Source: Umbilicaria muhlenbergii
Lineage: Eukaryota; Ascomycota; Lecanoromycetes; Umbilicariales; Umbilicariaceae
Reading direction: 5' to 3'
Assembly: GCA_000611775.1 (NCBI GenBank)
Contig: KK106981.1
Coordinates: forward strand, 5,582,927-5,646,926
Length of the DNA: 64,000 nucleotides
Position numbers and translations under genes: made by a program
Shown here: positions 22,403-32,081 of the stretch, piece by piece
How the letters are laid out: every line of letters starts with the position of its first letter
Position numbering within the stretch: the first letter of the stretch is position 1
Notes under the pieces: generated by a model
The model's database searches: none
What the model saw: only the letters and a program-made list of their open reading frames with translations
Told to the model about the DNA's origin: nothing

Positions 22403-25400
22403 TCACAGTGGTCCATTCGGGGGTTGTTCATGAGATCCCGGGGCTTGAGGGCCTCCAGTTCCCATGTCGAAGGGGGGATAACTCATTCCGGTCATGTCCG
22501 CCCAGTCCCACTCGAGCGTCATCGGCATCTGCCACAGATCTTGCGGGACGAAGGGTTGTTGGAATGAGCCCATGTTCATGCCTAGGGGTGATCCAACGCT
22601 GCCGTTGGGGTACTGTTGGGTCGTGTCTGCGAAGTTGGGTGTCAGGCCTGTCGGCCCGGTCATCATCTCTGAGAAATCAGTGGGCCCTGGGACGAATTCG
22701 GGCATCACTGGTATGTTTCCGTTTGGGAGTGCGGGTGAGAAGCCATTAATGGATGGATCGAAGGCTTGCTGGTTGTTGTTGTTGGAGTCACCAGTAAATC
22801 CTGGTGTGAAGACATTTTTTGGTGGAGAAGTGGTATTTGACAAGGGCGAGCGCGGAGCTGGTCGCTTTTCTGGAACCCGTGGCTGGGCTTGGGGTTGGGC
22901 CTGGGCTTGAAGCTTCGGCTCTTCTGGCTCTTTGTTGTTTTTCCTCTTTCTTCGAGAATGGGACTCCTTTTCGGCCTTGTCGAGGACCACTTTGGCGATG
23001 CGCTCAAATTCTGAGCATACACCCAACATTCGCTTGACTCCATTATTCTCTTCATCGGTGCTCAGAAGCGAAAGGAAGCTGACGACCTGGTTCATCAGTC
23101 GCACGTCGGATCGTGCCCGAGTGTCTTGGGGATTCTGTAGAATATTGGCGAAGAGTGTTACTAGCGCTGACACGGGGAAATAAATGATCAACCTGCATTC
23201 AATCAGACAAGCCTCCAACATTACTAGTGCAACTCGGCCTTACCAGACACAAGCGTAGTCGCCCTGTGGTATGTACTTGATAAGGTGGATTGAAGCTCTT
23301 GCAGCTTGGACGCAAAGTGCAGCAGATGAGAAGACTCTATGATTCAATGGTCTGGCATTCAGACCCTGGATCGCATAGTTTGATAAACGGCTCGTCCAGA
23401 AACCGTGATGAACAGACATGCGATGGATAGTGGTAAGACAATTGTAGTAGGCGAAGTGAAGGACGACGATGTGGAGAATAAGAGGCGTATGCGAAGCTTT
23501 GATCTCGTGCTCGGGTCGGAAGTCAAGTGGTATCCCATCCTTCCATTCCTCGAGCTCATGATCAAGTTCGCCAATGGTGTTGAGCAATACTCCGTCTGAT
23601 TGTTTCGAGGCTTTCGTCGAGTAGAGCTGTTTGTACACTTTGCTCTCTATTATTGCGAAAGTACACATAAGCCTGAATAGGTTTGTTTTGCCTTTGCCGT
23701 CGGCGAGAGGAATGTTGCCGATATTGTCGCTAGGATCTTCGCTGGGCAGATCCACGTTCATGTCATCATCGTCCTGTGCTGGTGGCCTGCCTGACCGAAG
23801 GCAAATACTAGCAATGATCAGCCTGAGTGCCCGGGTTCGATGAGACAGACTCACTCTTTGTCCAAAAGATAGGCAATCCAAAACACTCGTTTTCGCTGTT
23901 CCATTTCCACTGGGTTGAGATTGAAAGCTGAGCCCCTCTTATGTAGACCAATGCTGTGGGAGAGCCGGATTGCCGCTGCGACAAGGAAGAAAGATGGCTG
24001 AGGATTGGGCGTTCCTTGCAGGAAAAGGGCCTATGCGTGAGGTTAGCTATCTTGTCTAAAGGGATAGATTTGCATCCATAAATGGTTCTCACCATCCCAA
24101 GTAATGCTTGCACACTCAATAGATCAGTATTACGCATTGTCAGCTCGGTGAGAACGCCAAGAGCGTTTTTCAGAAATCCCCAGGCCTTATTATCCTCCTC
24201 CTGTGGTACTAAGTTGCTCATGACCCTTAACCTATGCGCGATTGCCAGCGCAATGTTGAGACTAGCCCACCAACCTGAGCCCTCGTAAGGATCGCGTGAA
24301 TAATGCCTGTCGACTAAATGCATAAAGGTTGGCTCGTGGAACAAGGGAAACATGCAGTTGAAATTTCCAAAGAAGTCTTTCAAAAGTGAGAGAGCCTCGT
24401 GGCGTGGCGGCAAGGGTACGAAATTGCGGCGAACAAAGATATCGCTGAATATCTCCGGCTTCCAGTATATCCATTTGTTGTCGTCCACCGCTGCCGACGA
24501 TATCATGTCTTGAAATGAATTGTCACCGGTCTTCTCATTGACCCACTGTATACCTTTCGGTGAGAAGATGGAGAAGCCAGACGAGGATCCTGACTACGGT
24601 CAGCCATTCAAACTCCAACAGATTCCAGGCATCTAGACTACCGATGTATCTTGTCTCCCCACAGTTATTGGTAACAAGCGAGCACATCATATCCGATAGG
24701 GCCTCTACCTCTTCTTCTCCCTCCTTCTGGCCCTCCGGTGATGTAGCGGAGCTACGAGGTGTGGCCAACCTCTCGTGTCGAGGGGTGTTGTTCTGTGATT
24801 CTGTAGATGCTCGTGGCTGACCGGTAGAATTCGATCCATTTGGGGTTCTCGGTGTGCCTCCATCGCTTTGACTGTTGGTCTTGTCCGCCAACCTTTTCTC
24901 CAAAGTGCCCAGATCTGTCCTGTCCCCGTCCTCTTCATTCAAAAGACCGGAGAGCTTCAACAGTGACTCCATTCGACCGAGCCGATTCTCCAGGCCCTCG
25001 ATGTACTTCGCTCCCTTCGGTGGGTTGCGTTTCTTTTCCACCTGGGTGAACACGCATTCTGACTTGTAGTTGAGGCAGTGTGTGCATGCGGGCATCTTTC
25101 CGTCGCATTTGATTTTCTTCTTCCGGCACATATCACAAGCCTACCAAACAGTCGTCAGCCCTGCAGGGAAGGTGAAGTTATTGCGTAACATACCCGGGCT
25201 ATCCTTCTTCTCTTTGCCTCATTGCTCTCCTCAATCCCCATACCAGCTTGGTCGTCTGCGAAGAGGGGGCCGTCAATCTGCGGCGGTAATGGAGAGCCAT
25301 CTGCATTGTAGGCGCCGAAGATCTGCGGCGGCGTATTCAACAGAGGAGGCATATCGAATCCGTTTTCAATCTGCTGCGGTTGGAAGGAGTCCATTGCAGA

Positions 25401-25433
25401 CTGGCCCTGGGATGTCTTAGGGTTGTTGATCAT
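22403..25433 (-). CDS. Zn2Cys6 transcription factor with fungal_trans domain
   Basis: Nuclear binuclear-zinc-cluster regulator. Six exons downwards: 25433-25194, 25140-24642, 24589-24093, 24030-23855, 23807-23244, 23192-22403; 921 aa, all in phase. The zinc cluster follows intron 1 at residues 82-110 with spacing C-X2-C-X6-C-X6-C-X2-C-X6-C ([15 protein letters not shown]). A linker and short coiled-coil helix come next ([22 protein letters not shown]), then a Ser/Thr-rich segment. The fungal-specific middle homology region covers about residues 260-690; its signature [19 protein letters not shown] spans exons 4-5. The C-terminus is Asn/Pro/Gly-rich and acidic at the end (EWDWADMTG), a plausible activation region. 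The start is the ATG at 25433; the frame extends only to GTG/TTG codons upstream. I cannot assign the pathway. Confidence 0.93.
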
Positions 25434-26965
25434 TCTAGGCAACACTCAAAGGGGCATATAAATGACGATGTAGCGATCAATCCCCTCCGCGCATAGGTAT
25501 CTGTGGCCGTGTCGAGATAGCTAGACTTGAGAGGATGTTGTTGTCTCTATCGCGACAGCTAGCGCTAGATAGTGAAACTTGTCGACGACTGCCCGATGCG
25601 AAGCCCTGATCAAGAGATGGATCTTAGCGTCTTAGTGGTTCGAGTGCATTGTCAGCAAAGCGGGTCTCCGTCATGCGGTTCGGCTGAATCCGAGCATCAT
25701 CGAATTACTCCATACAGTCTAGACCTAGACCACAACGACATATGATAGCTGGAGTATTGCTTTTGTAGTTATTGGGCAACCACTTCTGCAATGGAGCAAT
25801 GGAGCAATGGAGCAATGATACTCTTCCACCACCAGTACCTACTATATGATTGCAAAGAAGGTGTTATCTTTAAATCGCAAAGCACCATAAAACAAGTGGC
25901 AGTCTCTCGGACGAGGAAGGGTCCCTCCCCACCCGGATATTCTGTCGGCGAAGATGAGTTCGAAGAGGATGAAATACGTAGAGGCTAGAAGTTGAAGCTA
26001 CTGAGCTTTAGCAGTGCACTCCAGCCATGCACTCACTTTTTGTTTGGTTATATGCTGTTCATTCTCGTTGCGCCGTTGAGGTCCCTTTAATTTCTCTGCT
26101 TTATACTAGTTGCCATCTATCTTGACGGTTCGCCTGGCGGTCGCGATCCAGTCGGCTCGTATTGGCATTCCAAGAGCTCCAAGACCCTCTATCTGACCGC
26201 CGGAAGCGCCGGTCTGGTCCACGCCTGAGTTGTCTCTCGAGTCTTACTACCTCCCTTCCTCCCCAGTGATCATGAGAAGGGTGCCCGCCAGATCGCCGAG
26301 TCTGAGACGCTGCAACATCACCTCGTGCAGTACTTCCCAGGCTCCAAAAGCCGAGCAGAACAGCTGTTGCAGCAATGTGTTACGCTGTTATGGTGAATTG
26401 GGAGACCCTGTTCCCGGATAGAAAGAATGTGGTACATGATGTGCGTACGATGTTACTGCGAGGCTTCATGGACCAAGCCGCCTTCTGAAAAATAAGAGCA
26501 TAGCTCGGTGACTATCATAAGACGTTCGGGGTGGGCTCAATACAGTTGGCCAGCATAACGAGGACTCGACTTACAGTTGAAACCAACATACCGGGGATTC
26601 CACTTACAGACTCGAACAACTGACCGGAAGCAAGTCATGCCTAGTTTCGATCACACGAACAAAGGGTGGTCGAATCCCTTGGGCACTACATCATCGGCCC
26701 ATAATGCATTGGATATGGATCTGGCCGGCTTGTCGTACAAGTTCCTCGTCGAAGACGAGACTTACAGTTGTGTATCTGCTCACTTACCTCGGACGAGGAC
26801 CTGCTGGCCGAGCAAGCTATAGCTCTGCTTACAGTCGGCAGTAAGAAAATAGACAAGTGAATGCTCCGGCAGGACTCCTGCTCGCTAGAGCTCAGCCGAA
26901 CTGGTCCTGGCTGCCCCTTGATAAACGGCACCCATTTATTCACAGATGAGAGAGGCGCTGAGGGC
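25434..26965. other. Gene-poor region upstream of the Zn2Cys6 gene, with a short 8-bp repeat
   Basis: 1.5 kb. At 25789-25818 there are three and a half copies of an 8-bp unit CAATGGAG. Between about 26125 and 26395 both frames look coding-like (codon balance, SYWHSKSSKTLYLTAGS and later GARQIAESETLQHHL), but they are broken by stops and shift frame. It may be a gene relic (see findings). Otherwise nothing recognisable; the first few hundred bases probably contain the promoter of the regulator. Confidence 0.45.
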
Positions 26966-26975
26966 AAAAAAAAAA
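26966..26975 (-). terminator. Pol III terminator (T10 on the minus strand)
   Basis: Ten consecutive A on the plus strand read as T10 on the minus strand, starting 9 nt past the 3' end of the tRNA-like gene. This is the standard RNA polymerase III stop and argues that the locus is, or recently was, transcribed by Pol III. Confidence 0.7.
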
Positions 26976-26983
26976 TTTGATGC

Positions 26984-27140
26984 GCCCGCTGAAGGAATCG
27001 AACCTTCGTTTCCGTCAGGGCCACGGGTTCTGATGGATATTTTTGAGAAGGATATGTCGATATATATAAACGCTAGGAAATAGAGAAGAAGCCACCATCG
27101 CCCGGACCCTGACGGCGTACTACCACTGTACTAAGCGGGC
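26984..27140 (-). tRNA. Intron-containing tRNA-like gene, isotype uncertain (possibly pseudo-tRNA)
   Basis: On the minus strand the ends pair as a perfect 7-bp acceptor stem (GCCCGCT with AGCGGGC). A D arm (GTAC-AGTGGTA-GTAC, box A TAGTACAGTGGT) and a T arm (GAAGG-TTCGATT-CCTTC, box B) are both intact, and a T10 terminator follows. The anticodon region is abnormal. A CCGTC/GACGG stem is extended by AGGG/CCCT into a 9-bp helix, and 94 nt (27017-27110) separate the two halves of the 5-bp stem. Removing an intron at the standard 37/38 position gives loop AGGGTC..T, with no U33. An alternative fold gives GU-CCG-G, an arginine CCG anticodon, on an 8-bp stem. Discriminator base is G. It could be a genuine tRNA with an unusual intron, or a tRNA disrupted by an insertion in its anticodon loop. 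Confidence 0.55.
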
Positions 27141-27599
27141 TTTTTGTATGTATATACCCCCATTTATCAACAATTATATAGTAATTTCGGGGCTCTATCC
27201 CAATGCGGTTAGCGCTGTCTGAAGCCCTCTGGGCTTAGAATAAATGACCTGCAAACGTAGAGGCAACGATGTTCTGTAAAACTCGCATTCGTCCATCTCG
27301 AGATGCTTGAAAACCAGGGTGTGTTGTGACTTATTTAGGGTAGGGTTGATGTAAAGAACCAATCAGCACATGCTATCAGTAATACTCTAATTGATTGGCT
27401 GTTACTATTTATGTGGGCAGGAACAACCACACTTCCTCCGCCCGAACATAATATATCAAAATCCATATGCTAGCATGTAAGAATAACATTCCACAGTAAC
27501 GTTGTATCGGCATGCTAAGTCCTACACTTACAAAGGGCACCACTTACTGCGGCAGAAATAGTGCGCCATCCAGAATTCGAGCATGTTACCTGGGACTTA

Positions 27600-28839
27600 A
27601 TGCCATCGAAGAAGGGGAAGGTTGCCGTAGCAAATGGGCGAGGCGGCCCGATAGATATCTCCTACGAAATCCATGGAGAAGGGCCGTTACATATCGTGGT
27701 ATGAGACGAATCATATGTTCATGGTACTGTTGTGGTGTACCAATCCATCCGCTTGTTCAGCTGCATGTCTAGGGCTCGCCACCATCTGTCCAATGATTTT
27801 GTTTCCACAAGCACCCTGTAATAACTATTTTACCTTACATCTAGTGGATAATGGGCTTAGCCGCCTACAAAACCGCGTGGCAGCGGCAAACGAAAGATTT
27901 CGGGCATGATCAGAGTTCTAAATACTCGTGCCTAATCTTCGATAATAGAGGCATTGCCGATTCCGATAAGCCGTTCATGCGATACTCTACTTCTGAGATG
28001 GCGAAGGATACGCTGGAGGTCCTCGACCATGTCGGGTGGACCGGCAAAAGAGAAGTGCATGTCGTCGGTGTTAGTATGGGAGGCATGATTGCGCAAGAAT
28101 TGGTAATAGATTCTTGTTCAGATCGTCGAGATGGGCGGTACTAAGCAATGTGTAGGCCTTTTCGGACCCCGAAAGGATAGCATCGCTTTCTCTGGTATCG
28201 ACGTGCGCAAGGTTGGTCAACACAGTAGTAAGTCAAGAAATTATTCGAACGGTCGTCTAGTGCATATCATGCTTACACCCGCTTCTCAGGGCTTCATCGA
28301 GAATCTCAGGAACAGGATCAACCTCTTGTAGGACTTGGGATTTCTATTCACTGCACTGTAACACTAATCCTAGAAGTATCCCCAAACCCATAGACATCCA
28401 GCTCGCCGAAGTCAAAGCCCGCATGTTCAGTCAAGCTTGGCTAGATGAACCAGATGCAGATGGGGGCTTTCCCACTAACGGCGACCGCTTCGCTGCTCAA
28501 GAAGTTAATAAACGTCGCGACACCAATGGCTTCACGAAGAAGGGTTTTATTCTGCAAGCAATTGCCGCTGGATGGCACTACAAGAGCGCCGCACAGCTCA
28601 GGGAGTTGGCAGATAAGGTAGGACGAGATAGAATTCAGGTCATGCATGGGACTATCGATAACATGATTACTCCACCGCATGCGGAGGTTTTGGTGAGGGA
28701 ACTTGGTGGAGAGGAGCAGGGGATTACGAAGTATATCTTTGAAGGACGCGGCCATGTGTTGATGTTGGAGAAGCGGAAGGAGTTCGCAAGGTTGATTGCA
28801 GCTTTGATTGAGAAAACGGAAGCGATGAAGAATAAATAG
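27600..28839 (+). CDS. Alpha/beta hydrolase
   Basis: Serine hydrolase of the alpha/beta fold, substrate unknown. The general shape resembles enol-lactone or epoxide-type hydrolases. Exons 27600-27698, 27845-28102, 28156-28227, 28290-28327, 28374-28839; 310 aa, all junctions in phase. The nucleophile elbow is GVSMGG with S110. The likely acid is D251 (MHGTIDNMI) and the base H283 (GRGHVLMLE), in the expected order for a complete triad. The oxyanion-hole region lies at WIMGL (residues 34-38). No signal peptide or membrane segment, so probably cytosolic. Intron 1 is 146 nt, longer than the 46-62 nt of the others. The gene converges on pam18 across a tandem-repeat array. Confidence 0.9.
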
Positions 28840-28879
28840 CCATGTGTATGTTGTTGTGTTCTCGATGTTCTTCATCTCG

Positions 28880-30010
28880 TAGGTAAATGTTGTGGTAAAT
28901 ACCGCGTCGCCGTTTTCGCCTCTCCTCCATGTTTTGTAGATACGTGACAAAATCCGACCTCATAGAATCATACGACGTCCGACGAACATCTTTGCGTGCC
29001 AAGCTTGGTTAGCTCAATCAGTCCCAATAGTGTGATGTAGAAGATCATCATGTTGTGGTGGTCATCATCACTTGGTGATGGTTGAGAGGTGAAAAACACC
29101 GCGTCGTGTTTTCACTACTCCTCCAGGATTTGCAGATACGTGACAAAATCCGACCTCATAGAATCATACGACGTCCGACGAACATCTTTGCGTGCCAAGC
29201 TTGGTTAGCTCAATCAGTCCCAATAGTGTGATGTAGAAGATCATCATGTTGTGGTGGTCATCATCACTTGGTGATGGTTGAGAGGTGAAAAACACCGCGT
29301 CGTGTTTTCACTACTCCTCCAGGATTTGTAGATACGAGACAAAATCTAGCTTCAAGAAATAATACGACGTCCGATGAACATCTTTCTGTTCCAGACTTGG
29401 TTAGCTCAGTCGGTCTGATCGTGTTTTTGCTACTCCATGATCTGTAGATATGAGACAAAATCCAGCTTCAAGGTATGATACGACGTCCAACGAACATCTT
29501 TATCTTCCAGACTTAATTAGCTTGATCAGTCCTACTTGTCTGATACTCAAGATCATCATCTCGTGGTGGTCATCATCACTTGGTGATGGTTGGGAGGTGA
29601 AATGTACCGCGTCGAGTTTTGGGCACTCCTCCATGATCTGTAGATACGAGATGAAATCCAGCTTCGAGAAATGATACGACGTCCGATGAACATCTTTGTG
29701 TTCCAAACTTGGTTAGCTCGACCAGCCCCCACTGATCTGGTGTAGAGGATCATCATCATCTCGTGGTGGTCATCATCACTCGGTGATGGTTGAGAGGTGA
29801 AAAACACCACGTCGTGTTTTCACTACTCCTCCAGGATTTGTAGATACAAGACAATATCCGGCCTCAAGAAATGATACGACGTCCGACAAACATCTTGGTC
29901 TTCCAGACTTGGTTAGCTCGATCAGTCCCAACAGGTCTGATGTACAAGATCATCATCCCGTGGTGGCCATCATCGCTCTATGATGGTTTGAAGAAAAACT
30001 GCACTATGAA
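28880..30010. repeat. 196-bp minisatellite array, about six copies
   Basis: Tandem direct repeat. The anchor TACGACGTCC (or a close variant) occurs at 28971, 29167, 29363, 29479, 29675 and 29875, giving spacings of 196, 196, 116, 196 and 200 nt. The short copy lacks 80 nt. The copies around 28930-29320 are nearly identical; later ones diverge, many by transitions. Each full unit contains two potential hairpins: CATCAC-TTG-GTGATG, and GGTG-AAAAA-CACC. Short open frames here (for example minus 29264-29458) are products of the repeat and not genes. The array fills the space between the convergent hydrolase and pam18 genes. Confidence 0.9.
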
Positions 30011-30189
30011 TATTAGATTTGCTAGTAATCGATCTAGTAAGTTTAGAGACGAAAGTAAGGGTGTAGCATGAGTCCTGTATAGAGACAAGCTTCTGTGAAA
30101 CAGGAGGAAGGATAGAAGAAGGACAGAAGAACAGTAAAAGAAGGGTAGAAGAAGGGTAGAAGGCGGATGAAGAAGGTTAGAAGAAGTAT

Positions 30190-30266
30190 AGCAGAGGGAT
30201 AGCAGAGGGATAGCAGAGGGATAGCAGAGGGATAGCAGAGGGATAGCAGAGGGATAGCAGAGGGAT
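30190..30266. repeat. 11-bp microsatellite-like repeat, seven copies
   Basis: Seven perfect copies of AGCAGAGGGAT, flanked on both sides (30090-30300) by degenerate purine-rich GAAGAAGG/GGATAGAAG sequence. It lies between the 196-bp array and pam18. Non-coding; the opposite strand yields only a pyrimidine-repeat frame. Confidence 0.9.
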
Positions 30267-30588
30267 AGAAGAGGAATAGAAGTAGAATAGGAGAAGAGTC
30301 AAATAAGAACCAACTAAAAATAGATCGTAAATCTGCCCTTACATTCATGACTTATGCTGCACACTCTCATATTCATGTGCAAGTTCATGCGGTTCAGGAT
30401 CATCCCGGTAGTTGTTTATCGAGCTTCATATTGAGATGATACAGTGACTGTGTCCAGAGTAGAGCCGTATATTGGAGGGGATGCCTCCCCCGGTGCCAAC
30501 GCCACGCTATGTAGAACCCTAAAGACGCCTGCGCTGATGCTGAAAACAAGAGTATAATACATCCACCATCTCGCGCCTCCAAATGTAA

Positions 30589-31029
30589 CTAGTTCTTCTC
30601 CAAAAAGTCCTTTGCTTCATTGACCTTTGTGGCCAGGTACGGGCTTCCTCCTCGATCCGGGTGGTTCAGCAGCATGAGCTGTCTGTGGTTCTTCCGTATC
30701 TTATCCTTGGTCAAAGTCCGCTCGCTGGTCGAAGAATCAGCTACCCGGGACCTCCCCACAATTGGTCACGCAGGGAAACTTACCTCAGTTGCAATATCAG
30801 CGCAGCTTCCCGCCGGTTCATCCTTGGCTCGAAGCCCCCTTTGTAGTACGCCTTTCCCAGCGCTGAAATTCCCGCCGCCCCGCCTCGGTACTTGCGGAAA
30901 GCAACCAGACCTGCGCGACCCTGTATTCACCAACGTCAGATATCTTGCGCCCTCAGATGGGGGCAAAGAACTTCTCACGAGAAACGCAGTCACTGCAACG
31001 CCCACCCCAACCGCTAAGGCCGTGGCCAT
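30589..31029 (-). CDS. pam18: Mitochondrial import motor J-protein Pam18/Tim14
   Basis: Inner-membrane J-protein of the presequence translocase-associated motor. It stimulates the ATPase of mitochondrial Hsp70 (Ssc1) at TIM23. Exons downwards: 31029-30979, 30920-30784, 30724-30589; 107 aa. Residues 1-17 form the membrane segment ([17 protein letters not shown]), split from the rest by intron 1. Next come a Gly/Tyr-rich linker ([15 protein letters not shown]) and the J domain with [14 protein letters not shown], the HPD tripeptide in [20 protein letters not shown], and an end at DFLEKN. Shorter at the N-terminus than yeast Pam18 but standard for filamentous fungi. Divergent from rlp24, with 270 nt between the two starts. 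Confidence 0.96.
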
Positions 31030-31299
31030 CTTTGCCCGTTTTCGCAGCGCAAGTACAAAGCTGCGTAGACGTTTGCGTACTGTGATGCCCTGAGGGTTCG
31101 ACAGAGAGTAGGATAGTCTTGTAATTGGTGTCGTGGTATTCTACCGTTGAGCGGCGATGTTGAACTTCTTTCCGCCGGCGAAAGATTCATTCGGATTAGC
31201 GCCAAAACCCCAACTAGCGGCATCTCGAATTCGAAGAAATTCGAGGTTTATGAACTGGGGTTTTTATCCAAACCGCACGACTCTCCAAACACCGCAAAT
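31030..31299. promoter_or_regulatory. Shared promoter interval of pam18 and rlp24
   Basis: 270 nt separate the two divergent ATGs, so both promoters must share or abut here. A CGGCGATG element lies at about 31151-31158 and GCCGGCGAAAG at about 31174. I do not see a clear TATA box. Bidirectional control is inferred from geometry only. Confidence 0.45.
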
Positions 31300-32081
31300 A
31301 TGAGGTATATATGGTCACTGAGGGTTTAGCCATTCATTACTGACGTTACCACAGGATCGAGACGTGCTACTTCTGCTCGCAGCCCTGCTACCCCTCAAAA
31401 GGTTTGCGCCAGAGATTCCCCAAGCAGCTTGCTGTGGTTTACATTTCTTAGGCATCACCTTCGTCCGAAACGATGCCCGGGTATTCAAATTCTGCCGGAG
31501 TAAATGTCACAAGAATGTACGCACATGCAGACATCATCCCAGCAATCTCTGCAGCTACTGACACCCTCCCCAGTTCAAAATGAAGAGAAATCCACGCAAG
31601 GTCCGCCCTCCACTTATTCCACCATCTCGCACTACTTACTTTATTAATACCATACCAGCTCAAATGGACCAAAGCCTTCCGCAAATCCGCCGGCAAAGAA
31701 ATGATCGTCGACAGCACCCTCACCTTCGCCGCCCGCCGCAACGTCCCCGTCCGCTACAACCGCGACCTCGTCGCCACCACCCTCAAAGCTATGCAACGAG
31801 TCTCCGAGATCCGCGCCAAGCGTGAACGTGTCTTCTACAAGAACCGTATGGCGGGCAACAAGGAGAGGACGAAGGCGGCGGATAGGAAGTTGGTGGCGGA
31901 GAACGAACATCTTTTGCCGAGGGTTAGGGCTAGTGAGAGGATGGCGGCTGAGATAGAGGAGGAGCCGTCGATGGAGGAACAGATAGTCAAGGAGCTACCG
32001 AAGCAGAAGAGTAGGCAGAAGCAGAAGGTTAAGCAGAGGTTGCTTGTGGGTGGTGGGGTGGAGGCCATGGATGTGGATTGA
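31300..32081 (+). CDS. rlp24: Ribosome biogenesis protein Rlp24
   Basis: Nucleolar L24-like protein. It holds the eL24 site on pre-60S particles and, in yeast, recruits and activates the AAA ATPase Drg1 for its own exchange in the cytoplasm. Exons 31300-31304, 31355-31401, 31452-31516, 31574-31600, 31659-32081; 188 aa. Exon 1 contributes only ATG AG, and splicing gives [18 protein letters not shown]. The four-cysteine zinc ribbon is C6-X2-C9 and C36-X3-C40 ([10 protein letters not shown]). FKMKRNPRK is encoded by a 27-nt exon and [14 protein letters not shown] follows, as in the family. The C-terminal half is basic with a Lys/Gln-rich tail ending EAMDVD. The donor of intron 4 (GTCCGC) is weak but required for the conserved join. 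Confidence 0.95.

Noticed and set aside
29264-29810. Open frames inside the 196-bp array
   Set aside because: They repeat with the satellite unit, change with its indels and have no similarity to known proteins.
28880-30266. CRISPR-like array
   Set aside because: Units are contiguous 196-bp or 11-bp tandem repeats without unique spacers, in a eukaryotic genome with spliceosomal introns.
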